NCBI RefSeq assembly: GCF_000496835.1
Contig: NZ_KI543237.1
Location: forward strand, 846,641-910,640
Length of the DNA: 64,000 nt
Direction: 5' to 3'
Origin: Thalassobacillus devorans MSP14
GTDB lineage: Bacteria; Bacillota; Bacilli; Bacillales; Halobacillaceae
Numbering within the stretch: position 1 is the first letter of the stretch; each line of letters starts with the position of its first letter. Shown here piece by piece: positions 9,120 through 16,860 of this stretch. Position numbers and translations under genes: made by a program. The notes under the pieces were generated by a model, which made no database searches, was not told the origin of the DNA, and saw only the letters and a list, made by a program, of their open reading frames with translations.

Positions 9120-10328
9120 TTAATTCTTAATCCCTTCTTTTACGGCTGGTAATTTGCTTAGAGCCTGCTCCAGGTCGGACCAAATATCCTCCCATGCCTC
9201 CAGTCCGACAGACAGCCTTATCATTTGATCGGTAATCCCCATTTTAAACCGTTCTGCTTCCGGTACGACTGCATGTGTCATTGTAGCCGGATGCTGAATC
9301 AGGGTTTCTGCATCACCAAGGCTGACGGCAATTTGAATAAAAGATAACTGGTTCAACAACGCCTGGGCGTTCTCTTTGCTGCCTTCGATTTCAAAAGAGA
9401 TGAGCCCTCCTCCCTGCTTCATTTGCTTTTCTTTGATGGAATAGTCGGGATGGTCCGTATCACCTGGATAATAGACCCGTTTGATTCCAGGATGCTTTTC
9501 CATCTCTTTGAATATTCTTTCTGCATTAGAGGAATGGCGATCCATCCTTACTGGCAATGTTTTCAACCCTCTAAGCAGCAGCCAGGCATCAAAGGGTGAC
9601 ATTACTCCCCCGATATCCTTTTGAGTAGTCATGGCTACTTCGCTTAAAAATTCTTCTTTTGCTACAACAAGGCCAGCGATGACATCGCCGTGCCCGCCAA
9701 TATATTTCGTCGCACTATGAATGACGATATCGCAGCCAAGTTCAAGAGGACGCTGTAAATATGGTGTAGAGAAAGTATTATCAACGACGACTGGTATATC
9801 ATATTCTTTAGCTATTCGGGAAATCATTCCCAAATCCAGTAAGCGCATCGTTGGATTAATCGGTGTTTCAATATAAATGCAAGCTGTATTCGGTTGAATT
9901 CTATTACGCAATTCCTCTTCTGTCTCCATTAAACTGAAATCACTTGTAATATTATATTTCTCTTCCATCATACTTAATAGTCCGAATGTACAGCCGTATA
10001 ACCCTTGTGAACAAAGAATATGGTCTCCTGTCCTGGTCAACGCTACAAGCACAGCTGATACAGCAGCCATCCCTGAACCGAACGCGAGTCCCTTTTCCCC
10101 GCCTTCCAATTCCGCTATTTTATCTTCCAGCGCCCGTACCGTCGGATTTCCCAGACGAGAATATATATAGCCTTCTTCCTCACCGGCAAACCTTCTCTCT
10201 CCTTGTTCCGCAGAGTCAAATGTAAAAGTGGATGTTTGGAAAATAGGCGTGGAAAGACTCCCTAAATGTTGTTTAGAATCGTATCCAGCATGAATCACTG
10301 ACGTTTCAAATCGTTTGTATTTGCTCAT
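9120..10328 (-). CDS. Methionine gamma-lyase (PLP-dependent, Cys/Met metabolism family)
   Basis: 402 residues. It predicts cleavage of methionine to methanethiol, ammonia and 2-oxobutyrate. The PLP lysine is K208 in HSATKYIGGHGD. C113 in GLYGCTF corresponds to Cys116, the residue that separates methionine gamma-lyases from cystathionine gamma-synthases and lyases, which have Gly there. The segment TTQKDIGGVMSPFDAW also fits that group. The ATG at 10328 has GGGGAG upstream; a frame extension to 10391 lacks one. A perfect cre consensus overlaps its promoter, so glucose repression is likely. Cystathionine or homocysteine lyase activity remains possible. Confidence 0.82.
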   Translation of the reverse strand: MSKYKRFETSVIHAGYDSKQHLGSLSTPIFQTSTFTFDSAEQGERRFAGEEEGYIYSRLGNPTVRALEDKIAELEGGEKGLAFGSGMAAVSAVLVALTRTGDHILCSQGLYGCTFGLLSMMEEKYNITSDFSLMETEEELRNRIQPNTACIYIETPINPTMRLLDLGMISRIAKEYDIPVVVDNTFSTPYLQRPLELGCDIVIHSATKYIGGHGDVIAGLVVAKEEFLSEVAMTTQKDIGGVMSPFDAWLLLRGLKTLPVRMDRHSSNAERIFKEMEKHPGIKRVYYPGDTDHPDYSIKEKQMKQGGGLISFEIEGSKENAQALLNQLSFIQIAVSLGDAETLIQHPATMTHAVVPEAERFKMGITDQMIRLSVGLEAWEDIWSDLEQALSKLPAVKEGIKN

Positions 10329-10367
10329 TTTTCTTCTCCCCTTTTTGAAAAATCTCCCTATTCTTCT

Positions 10368-10396
10368 ATCATATGTGAAAATAACTTTCATTGAAA
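10368..10396 (-). promoter_or_regulatory. Promoter of the methionine gamma-lyase gene
   Basis: On the minus strand TTTCAA (10391-10396), a 17-base spacer and TATGAT (10368-10373). The -35 is weak and overlaps the cre site. Confidence 0.5.
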
Positions 10397-10405
10397 GCGT
10401 TTACA
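10392..10405. promoter_or_regulatory. cre (CcpA) site at the gamma-lyase promoter
   Basis: TGAAAGCGTTTACA matches the cre consensus TGWNANCGNTNWCA at every defined position. Its place over the -35 predicts repression of the minus-strand gene by CcpA. Confidence 0.7.
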
Positions 10406-10498
10406 ATAAACTTCTTTGATTTCTCCTCCTCCCTTTTCACATGAAAAACAAACAGTTGGTAAACCTAACTAGAAATGAAATCAATAGGAGGATTTCTT

Positions 10499-12076
10499 AT
10501 GAAAGAATCGAGAAAATGGGAACAACCCGAACCCTTATGGCGGGAAGATACCGAATTTAAGAAATTCGACAGCCTTAAAGAAGATACCACTGCTGAAGTT
10601 GTCATTGTGGGAGGCGGAATCACTGGTATCACTACAGCATACCTGCTGGCCAAAGAAGGCCGTGATGTTATTCTGCTGGAGGGCAGTGAGGTGTTGAATG
10701 GCACAACCGGACATACTACAGCCAAAATAACTGCCCAGCATGATTTGATTTATCATGAACTGATTCAGCATTTCGGCAAAGAGGGAGCCTTGGCCTATTA
10801 TAAGGCTAATGAAGAAGCACTCCGTTTTATCCGAGGTACGGTGAAGCAAAATCAAATCGACTGTCACCTGCAAACCGAGGATGCCTGTATCTATTCTACT
10901 ACTGACAACTATACCAAAAAGCTGGATAAAGAGTATCAGGCTTATCAGGAACTGGGAATTCCTTGCGAATATACGAATGATATCCCAATTGACATCGATG
11001 TGCTAAAAGCATTGTTTATGAAAGACCAGTCTCATTTCCATCCGCTGAAGTATCTTTCTTTTTTATTAGATGAATTTGTTAAAAGCGGCGGGAAGGTTTA
11101 TGAAAATACGGTAGCTGTCGATGTCGAACGGGATCCGGAGTTAGCTGTAGTGACTAAAAAAGGCCATCGCGTGTCATGTGACGACATCGTTTCCTGTTCC
11201 CACTTTCCTTTTTATGATGGTACAGGATTCTATTTTGCACGCATGCACGCAGAGCGGTCTTATATAGTTGCAATCGAACCTGAGCAGGAATATACCCGTG
11301 GAATGTACCTTTCTGTGGACCAGCCTGTCCGATCGGTCAGGAAAGCCACTTACGAAGGGAAAGAAATCCTGCTTATCGGCGGGGAAAGTCACCGTACCGG
11401 AGAAGGGGTGGATACCGACTTCCATTACCGTGCACTTGAAGAGTTCGCCTCAGAGACGTTCGGAATCAAAAAGAAGCTTTACCAGTGGTCTGCCCAGGAT
11501 TTGATTACTCTGGATAAAGTTCCTTACATTGGTCAAATTACGAAGAACAAGGACCATATTTATGTGGCGACCGGCTATAAAAAATGGGGGATGTCCTCAG
11601 GGACAGCAGCGGCTTTGCTATTACGGGATCAGATTACCGGCAAGAAAAACCCTTACGCTGATGTTTTCAGCCCCTCCCGTTTCCAGGCAGACCCGAGTCT
11701 GAAGAAATTCTTCTCTAATAACCTTAACGTCGCCAGTCACCTTCTGGAAGGTAAATCAGAACGGGTCGGCTTCAGTCACGAAGCACTGAGAAAAGGAGAA
11801 GGCGGAGTCATTCAGTACCATGGCGAGCGTGCTGGTGCCTACAAAGATGAAAATGGGCAGGTATACCTTGTTGATACTACTTGTACACATATGGGCTGTG
11901 AAGTCGAATGGAACAGCGGTGAACACAGCTGGGACTGCCCTTGCCACGGCTCCCGCTTTTCTATCGAAGGTGAAGTGATGGAAGGTCCGGCCAAACAGCC
12001 ATTGAAGCGTTTACCCCTGCACAAGGATGCCCCGGAAAACGAGCAGCCTGACAAAGATACGCCAGAACCAGTGTAA
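10499..12076 (+). CDS. FAD-dependent oxidoreductase with C-terminal Rieske [2Fe-2S] domain (YhfW-like)
   Basis: 525 residues. The N-terminal DAO-type FAD domain has the dinucleotide motif VVIVGGGITGITTAYLLAKEG and an HTTAKITAQHD stretch typical of this group. The C-terminal Rieske domain has C462-T-H464 and C480-P-C-H483, plus two extra cysteines (C467, C482) placed as in cytochrome bc-type Rieske proteins, where they form a disulfide. Same architecture as B. subtilis YhfW, whose substrate I do not know. AGGAGG at 10486-10491 fixes ATG at 10499. It is flanked by a divergent gene and a terminator, so it is probably a single-gene unit. Confidence 0.87.
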   Translation: MKESRKWEQPEPLWREDTEFKKFDSLKEDTTAEVVIVGGGITGITTAYLLAKEGRDVILLEGSEVLNGTTGHTTAKITAQHDLIYHELIQHFGKEGALAYYKANEEALRFIRGTVKQNQIDCHLQTEDACIYSTTDNYTKKLDKEYQAYQELGIPCEYTNDIPIDIDVLKALFMKDQSHFHPLKYLSFLLDEFVKSGGKVYENTVAVDVERDPELAVVTKKGHRVSCDDIVSCSHFPFYDGTGFYFARMHAERSYIVAIEPEQEYTRGMYLSVDQPVRSVRKATYEGKEILLIGGESHRTGEGVDTDFHYRALEEFASETFGIKKKLYQWSAQDLITLDKVPYIGQITKNKDHIYVATGYKKWGMSSGTAAALLLRDQITGKKNPYADVFSPSRFQADPSLKKFFSNNLNVASHLLEGKSERVGFSHEALRKGEGGVIQYHGERAGAYKDENGQVYLVDTTCTHMGCEVEWNSGEHSWDCPCHGSRFSIEGEVMEGPAKQPLKRLPLHKDAPENEQPDKDTPEPV

Positions 12077-12083
12077 GCAAACA

Positions 12084-12129
12084 GCCAGCCAGAATCCATA
12101 AGGCAGTACAGGACTCTGGCTGGCGTTTT
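12084..12129 (+). terminator. Terminator after the Rieske oxidoreductase
   Basis: GCCAGCCAGA pairs with TCTGGCTGGC, followed by GTTTT. The loop is about 21 bases with further pairing inside, and the T run is short. Confidence 0.6.
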
Positions 12130-12304
12130 GCTGGCCCATAGTAAACATAGAATACATAAGAGAGACAGCGTCAACATTATGAGTGGCGGTTTTGAAGTAA
12201 AGAGAAACAATTTCAACAAGTTGAGAGGCACTTCAGCAATTATGTGTGAATTTTTTCAAGACCTTGAGCATCCTCCCCGGTAATCCTCAAACAAAAAAAA
12301 CCTA

Positions 12305-12334
12305 TTGCTTTACTACACTAAATTATCTTATAGT
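12305..12334 (+). promoter_or_regulatory. Candidate sigma-A promoter of rarD
   Basis: TTGCTT, an 18-base spacer, then TATAGT at 12329-12334, 36 bases before the gene. The preceding 170 bases after the terminator show nothing else I can support. Confidence 0.5.
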
Positions 12335-12369
12335 GGTAAGGTAATGAGCAGCCAAGGGGGGGAATGTAA

Positions 12370-13269
12370 ATGAATGAAAATAAACTCGGCATGATCTATA
12401 CAGGCGGTGCGTATGTATTATGGGGATTCCTCCCCATCTACTGGAAGCTTGTCCAGGAAGTTTCACCCCTGGCTATCCTTGGGCACAGGATCGTCTGGTC
12501 GTTTGTTTTCATGACAGGTGTAGTCCTGATTTCACGCAAATGGTCTGCTTTCAAAGCAGAGTTGCGTAGAACTTTAAAGAATAGGAAAAGCTCTATAGGT
12601 ATTACGTTTGCTTCGATTGCCATTAGCATCAACTGGCTGACATACATTTGGGCGGTCAACACAGACCACGTCGTAGAAGCCAGCCTGGGTTATTATATCA
12701 ATCCATTGGTCAGTATTTTACTTGGTATGATCTTCTTCAAGGAAACCTTCACGAGACCGCAGTGGATTGCTTTTATACTGGCTGCAACAGGAGTTGCATA
12801 TATGACCATCAATTTCGGTTCGGTGCCATGGCTTGCCTTACTATTGGCATTCAGCTTCGGGGTCTACGGTCTATTGAAAAAAACGGTCGATTTGAATGCC
12901 ATGTTCGGTTTGACTATTGAAACTTTGATTATGACTCCTATCGCTGCTATCTACCTGGTTACTCTGTCTAATGGGAGCTGGGGGGACATTGAATGGCTAT
13001 CGATGACATCGCTGTTACTTTTTGGAGCTGGTGTCGCTACTGCTATTCCACTATTACTTTTTGCCGGCGGAGCAAAACGGATACCCCTTTCGATGGTCGG
13101 CTTCTTACAATATATCGCTCCCACAATCATGTTGGTTATCGGAGTATTTTTATACAATGAACCTTTCACAAAAGTTCACCTGATCTCATTTTTGTTCATA
13201 TGGTCCGGTCTCTTGATTTACACATACTCCAGAGCGAAACGACTGCGCAAGTATGATCAGGCCGCTTAG
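12370..13269 (+). CDS. rarD: RarD-type EamA-family transporter
   Basis: 299 residues, ten predicted membrane helices in two EamA halves. The N-terminus GMIYTGGAYVLWGFLPIYWKL and the NWLTYIWAVNTDHVVEASLGYYINPL block are hallmarks of RarD. The family name comes from a chloramphenicol-sensitivity phenotype and the substrate is not settled. A strong AAGGGGGG ribosome site lies upstream. The gene at 13339 follows by 69 bases and may share the transcript. Confidence 0.9.
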   Translation: MNENKLGMIYTGGAYVLWGFLPIYWKLVQEVSPLAILGHRIVWSFVFMTGVVLISRKWSAFKAELRRTLKNRKSSIGITFASIAISINWLTYIWAVNTDHVVEASLGYYINPLVSILLGMIFFKETFTRPQWIAFILAATGVAYMTINFGSVPWLALLLAFSFGVYGLLKKTVDLNAMFGLTIETLIMTPIAAIYLVTLSNGSWGDIEWLSMTSLLLFGAGVATAIPLLLFAGGAKRIPLSMVGFLQYIAPTIMLVIGVFLYNEPFTKVHLISFLFIWSGLLIYTYSRAKRLRKYDQAA

Positions 13270-13338
13270 CAGTGCCCTCCGGCCTTTGATTATGGTATGA
13301 TGGAAACAGGAACTTCTAATTAATGAAAGGGGCAATGA

Positions 13339-13719
13339 ATGATGGGGCTGTTGGATGAATTAATGGGTAATGCTTCTGAAGTTGATATGAAGGACGTCGA
13401 AAAACAACTCGAGAAAATAATCACCACTAATGAACGAATCGAGAAGGCATATAAAGTGTTAAGGGACATGATGATTTTCACCGATAAACGTATGATTCTG
13501 GTGGATAAGCAGGGAATGACAGGTAAAAAAATCGAGTTCCATTCCATCCCCTATAGATCCATTACGCATTTCAGTGTTGAAACAGCCGGTACATTTGACC
13601 TCGATGCCGAGCTGAAAATTTGGATTTCAAGCACCTCGGAGCCAATATCGAAACAATTCCGCAAAGATAAAAGCATCTATGATATCCAACAGGCAATCGC
13701 AGAATATGCAACCCAATAA
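13339..13719 (+). CDS. Bacterial PH-domain protein (bPH_1 type, YozO-like)
   Basis: 126 residues, soluble, no signal peptide. After an N-terminal helix (residues 10-45) the segment IFTDKRMILVDKQGMTGKKIEFHSIPYRSITHFSVE is the typical core of PF08000-type bacterial PH domains, followed by the usual C-terminal helix. Members are small cytoplasmic proteins without an agreed function. Two ATG codons lie in tandem at 13339 and 13342 after AAAGGGG. A terminator directly follows. Confidence 0.8.
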   Translation: MMGLLDELMGNASEVDMKDVEKQLEKIITTNERIEKAYKVLRDMMIFTDKRMILVDKQGMTGKKIEFHSIPYRSITHFSVETAGTFDLDAELKIWISSTSEPISKQFRKDKSIYDIQQAIAEYATQ

Positions 13720-13721
13720 CG

Positions 13722-13751
13722 AAAGCACAGGAGCATATCCTGTGCTTTTTT
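13722..13751. terminator. Bidirectional terminator after the PH-domain gene
   Basis: AAAGCACAGGA pairs with TCCTGTGCTTT around a 5-base loop and is followed by T. It overlaps the stop codon of the converging minus-strand gene. Confidence 0.85.
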
Positions 13752-14202
13752 ATGTTTGCTCTACTTCCATAATTTCATCCAGGATGGGGTAAACCGCTTC
13801 TACACCTTTTTCTGCCACCAGACAAGCGACACCGAGCGGGGTCTCCCAGAATGAATCAGGAATCTGTGGAGTTTTAAGGCCTGCCGGTTTGAATAATGCC
13901 CGGTAAATTTTTTGTACATGTTTCTGGGTCAGCTGCCTGTCCTCTATCCGCTCTCCCCTCGCTATTAAAAATACATAGCGCATCGATTGAAACAGGTTGT
14001 CACCAGGCATGAAGGTATATTCTTTGAATAACTTCAATTGCTTTACCACATCTTCTTTCAATCCATTTCTTGCCTGCAAGTCGTCCAGATGGGCTAGCAG
14101 ATGGCTGTAAACCTGCTGGAATACCCTTCTTTTCTCTTCCTGTATGACTTTATCCGTATAGATTTCCTGCAGCTTTTCATACGCCGAAGCTTTGGTCCAC
14201 AA
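13750..14202 (-). CDS. Uncharacterised 150-residue helical protein
   Basis: I do not recognise a family. The protein is soluble, largely helical and charged, with no cysteine pair or catalytic motif that stands out. The C-terminal half holds IPDSFWETPLGVACLVAEKGVEAVYPILDEIMEVEQT, which could be an interaction surface. The start is TTG, supported by AGGAGG 10 bases upstream and GAGGG nearer. Codon usage resembles neighbouring genes, and it is separated on both sides by terminators, so it is a single-gene unit. Confidence 0.65.
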   Translation of the reverse strand: MWTKASAYEKLQEIYTDKVIQEEKRRVFQQVYSHLLAHLDDLQARNGLKEDVVKQLKLFKEYTFMPGDNLFQSMRYVFLIARGERIEDRQLTQKHVQKIYRALFKPAGLKTPQIPDSFWETPLGVACLVAEKGVEAVYPILDEIMEVEQT

Positions 14203-14269
14203 GTACCCTCGACCTCCTCTTCCTCTAAATTACAATTCCTCTCCCTTTATATTAACATTATTTTCTGAC

Positions 14270-14310
14270 AAAAAAGAAGGATCACCTTTCTAGAATTCGG
14301 GTGACCCTTC
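14270..14310 (-). terminator. Terminator of the FAD-dependent oxidoreductase gene
   Basis: On the minus strand GAAGGGTCACC pairs with GGTGATCCTTC, with one mismatch, followed by TTTTTT. Confidence 0.8.
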
Positions 14311-14319
14311 ACGTATGTT

Positions 14320-15537
14320 TTATTGATTATTTCTTTCTGCTTCCTGTTTTACTGCTTGCCATAAGACCGGTATATCTTTCGAGTGATATTCCAGTAATTC
14401 AGGAAGACGCGGAGTGATTTTGTTCCAGACAATCGGGTTTGAAGCCATGGTATCCATGAAAGCAGTTTCCTTCGGTGACCAGGACCGGACCGATTGGATG
14501 TAGTCCAGGGTCAATTCATAAGATGGTTTCAGCTGTTGATCCCGATTTTGATGGAACTCACCCATCACATCGTCCCATTCGGCTCCATCATAATACTTTG
14601 CGATAGCATCTGCTAACAGGAATGACTGCAGGAAGGCGTCATTGATGCCAAGACCTGTGCTCGGATCCTTACTATGACCTGCATCTCCTATCAGTGCCCA
14701 TCCTTTTCCATAAGGAGTCCGGAAAAAGTTTTCAACCCCTGCACTCCCCACTATCCGTCCCTGCAATGCAGCATGCTTCATTCTTTCATCCATTCGATAG
14801 AATTGTTTGTAATGATGCTCAAATAGTTTCTGCGGCTGTCCGGCAAATTCTTTGAATTCATCCGGGTGTATTTCTAAACCAAGACAATCTCTCCCATGTT
14901 CCATCGGAAACAAAAACCCGATCCTCCCCTCCTGGAGAAAGATTTCTGTCGCAGGCTCCTCCAGTGGCTCTACCCCCTGATAATAGCCGTAAAATACTGG
15001 TCTAAGGGCTGGCAGTTCATTATACTTTTCTGCACCCACCCATTCTGCTATTTTTGAGCGCATCCCATCCGCACCAACCACCATGGGGGCATGAATGTTT
15101 TCTCTTCTCCCGCTTTCATCCATAACTTCCACTCCAAAAACACGGTCTGAGTTCCACACGAGTCCGGCAGCCCGAGTCTGCTCCCGCAACTCTACTGTCG
15201 GATTATCCAATGCACGTTTGATCAGAATATAATCAAGAAAATCCCGTCTGGGAGCCAGAGTATATGCTGTTCGCGGGCCTTCGATCAAACTGTCATTTAT
15301 GTAGGTCCGCATTCTTGTTATTTTTCTTAGTCCAGCCTTTTCTACATCTTCTAATACACCCAATCGCCTTAAGTAGTCAAGATGTGACAGGTGATGGGTA
15401 GAGAGTGTATCGCTGGGAAATGATGCTTTATCAATCAGCAGCACCTTTTTTCCTTGTTTTCCTAACAAAAACGCAAGACTTGATCCCGCTGCTCGTGCAC
15501 CGACAATAATGACATCATAGTCCGCCTGATTCATCAT
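14320..15537 (-). CDS. FAD-dependent oxidoreductase (geranylgeranyl reductase/monooxygenase-like)
   Basis: 405 residues. The N-terminal Rossmann motif DVIIVGARAAGSSLAFLLGKQGKKVLLIDK binds FAD. The GADGMRSKIAE segment and the late GDAGHSKDPSTGLGINDAF motif (FAD ribityl contact) are those of p-hydroxybenzoate hydroxylase-like enzymes. A tryptophan-dependent halogenase motif (WxWxIP) is absent. The substrate is unknown and the neighbours give no hint. Two ATG codons in tandem are possible starts after GGATAGG; the longer is taken. Confidence 0.8.
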   Translation of the reverse strand: MMNQADYDVIIVGARAAGSSLAFLLGKQGKKVLLIDKASFPSDTLSTHHLSHLDYLRRLGVLEDVEKAGLRKITRMRTYINDSLIEGPRTAYTLAPRRDFLDYILIKRALDNPTVELREQTRAAGLVWNSDRVFGVEVMDESGRRENIHAPMVVGADGMRSKIAEWVGAEKYNELPALRPVFYGYYQGVEPLEEPATEIFLQEGRIGFLFPMEHGRDCLGLEIHPDEFKEFAGQPQKLFEHHYKQFYRMDERMKHAALQGRIVGSAGVENFFRTPYGKGWALIGDAGHSKDPSTGLGINDAFLQSFLLADAIAKYYDGAEWDDVMGEFHQNRDQQLKPSYELTLDYIQSVRSWSPKETAFMDTMASNPIVWNKITPRLPELLEYHSKDIPVLWQAVKQEAERNNQ

Positions 15538-15666
15538 CCTATCCCGCCTTTATTAACTCATTATCTTATTTAAGGATAGGTGAAAATGAGGACTTCCGCC
15601 ATTAGAAAAACTCGTCTTGTCGCCAGGTTCTTATGGCTGAATCTTAGTGTTTTCCTTTAAAGTATT

Positions 15667-15699
15667 AAAAAACCCCCGCACATTTATCGATGCGGAGGC
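15667..15699 (-). terminator. Terminator of the DUF2188 gene
   Basis: On the minus strand CCTCCGCA pairs with TGCGGGGG (one G-U), followed by TTTTTT. Confidence 0.8.
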
Positions 15700-15707
15700 T
15701 AAATATA

Positions 15708-15911
15708 TTAATAGGTTCTCTCTTCGATTACTTCCTTATTTTCATCCTGGATGGATAATTTACTTGGCTTATTTTCCTGCGCCATCTGTTCTGCTTTTTC
15801 AATGGCTACCGATTTTTCATCGTATAAATCTGTCGGAGCTGTGTCCTCAATTTTTACAAACCAGCCTGTCACGTCTTTGTTAGGTTCTACACTATATTGT
15901 TTCATGTTCAT
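15708..15911 (-). CDS. DUF2188 family small protein
   Basis: 67 residues. The pattern QYSVEPN..GWFVKIE...DEKSVAIEKAEQMAQENKPSKLSI matches the DUF2188 layout of a short beta hairpin, an alanine-rich helix and a final strand. No function is known for the family. GAGGAG lies 3 bases before the first ATG and 9 bases before the second (15905), so translation probably starts at the second Met. Confidence 0.7.
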   Translation of the reverse strand: MNMKQYSVEPNKDVTGWFVKIEDTAPTDLYDEKSVAIEKAEQMAQENKPSKLSIQDENKEVIEERTY

Positions 15912-16000
15912 ACACTCCTCTTCCTTTGTTCTTGCTACCTATGTTCCCAGTTTGCTCTTCTGTAAAACATAGTGGAAATATTGGTTATGTTAATTAACAG

Positions 16001-16236
16001 TCTTATTCAACAAAAGGGCCGGATTGTGGAAGACTTGATTTCGAGATGTTTGGTAGAGTTTAGGGGCGTTGGGGAAGGATTCGCTTTCCGCGGGGAAGCC
16101 GGCAAGCCTCCTCGAGCTAAAGCTCTGCGGGGTCTTGCCAGTCTATCCTTTCCCGCAGGAGTCTCAACCTTCCCCCACGCCCCTCGTCATATAAGGTACT
16201 CGAAACCGTACTTGGAAAGTCCAGCACTAATTAGTG
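16001..16236. repeat. Composite palindromic repeat, copy A
   Basis: Starts with the tail CTTATTCAACAAAAGGGCC and GAAGACTTGATTTCGAGAT, then a GC-rich palindrome at 16062-16184: AGGGGCGT/ACGCCCCT and GGGGAAGG/CCTTCCCC outer arms, and an inner hairpin with GGCAAG (16101-16106) and CTTGCC (16134-16139). It contains GCTTTCCGCGGG and CCGCAGGAGTCTC boxes shared with the other copies. Open frames through it are by-products of the palindrome. Confidence 0.85.
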
Positions 16237-16304
16237 ACGAAAACCCTATTACATTGCTAATATGAATGTATTTTCTGTGTTATAAACCACGCTATTCCTG
16301 ATAA

Positions 16305-16515
16305 AGTTTCGAGACACAAATAAACGTATGGCAGCGGGGAAAACGGGGAGACTCCTGTGGGATGAACATGAGCGGTGAGATCCCGCAAGGCGAAGCCTGA
16401 GGAAGCTCACCACATGCCCACGGAAAGCGATCCGTTTTCCCAGCCGCCATAATCGCTACCTTAAATCTCGAAACTGAGTCTTCAGGGAGCTTAACTGGAA
16501 ATTCACCAATGAGAA
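16305..16515. repeat. Composite palindromic repeat, copy B (inverted relative to A)
   Basis: The core at 16330-16448 has outer arms GCGGGGAAAACGG and CCGTTTTCCCAGC and an inner GGTGAG/CTCACC hairpin, with the shared boxes GGAGACTCCTGTGGGA and CCACGGAAAGCGA. It ends in a tail ATCTCGAAACTGAGTCTTC, the inverted counterpart of the copy A tail. Between copies A and B (16237-16304) I see nothing. Confidence 0.85.
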
Positions 16516-16543
16516 TTAGCAGAGTCAAATTATAAAAAAGTGA

Positions 16544-16572
16544 TTGACTTTGAAATAATAATCATCTAGAAT
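16544..16572 (+). promoter_or_regulatory. Sigma-A promoter of the metY-hom unit
   Basis: TTGACT at 16544-16549, 17-base spacer, TAGAAT at 16567-16572. The predicted start lies about 30 bases before the SAM riboswitch. Confidence 0.75.
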
Positions 16573-16609
16573 ACGTAGCAAGCATAAATATTGGATTAAA
16601 CAATCGAAT

Positions 16610-16718
16610 CTCTTATCGAGAGCGGCGGAGGGAATAGGCCCGATGATGCCCGGCAACCATCAAGCATTGCTTGAAAAGGTGCTAATTCCTACAGATCTGT
16701 GGATCTGAAAGATAAGAG
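16610..16718 (+). ncRNA. SAM-I riboswitch (S-box) aptamer
   Basis: P1 is formed by CTCTTATC (16610-16617) and GATAAGAG (16711-16718). Inside are the conserved S-box elements GAGAGCGGCGGAGGGA, GGCCCGATGATGCCCGGCAACC and the kink-turn and pseudoknot strands, ending in TGGATCTGAAAGATAAGAG. With SAM bound, P1 is stable and the downstream terminator forms, switching off metY and hom. Confidence 0.95.
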
Positions 16719-16734
16719 GAGGAAACGTACATAC

Positions 16735-16765
16735 GCCCTCTTCTTAGGAAGAGGGCTTTCTTATT
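16735..16765 (+). terminator. Riboswitch-controlled terminator
   Basis: GCCCTCTTC and GGAAGAGGGC pair across a TTA loop, followed by TTTCTTATTT. It is the expression platform of the S-box, 95 bases before metY. Confidence 0.85.
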
Positions 16766-16860
16766 TCCCTCTACCCCCTTTCACATCCCCCACCGTTCTA
16801 AATGGAATGCTCTCTCTTCATCCCGATTGCTTAACCTATTCATTTGAAGGAGGAATTTAC

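Noticed and set aside
15972-16265. 97-codon open frame on the plus strand
   Set aside because: It lies wholly inside palindromic repeat copy A; the frame has no ribosome site and its composition is that of the repeat.
16001-16515. Tandem hairpins considered as a CRISPR array or a structured regulatory RNA such as OLE
   Set aside because: No regular direct repeats with unique spacers, and the same unit recurs at 34930 and 52018, so a dispersed repeat explains it better.
16292-16528. 78-codon open frame on the minus strand
   Set aside because: It lies inside repeat copy B and has no counterpart in the other copies.
16699-16860. Upstream in-frame extension of metY by 54 codons
   Set aside because: It runs from inside the SAM aptamer through the terminator hairpin; the ATG at 16861 has a strong ribosome site and matches the family N-terminus.
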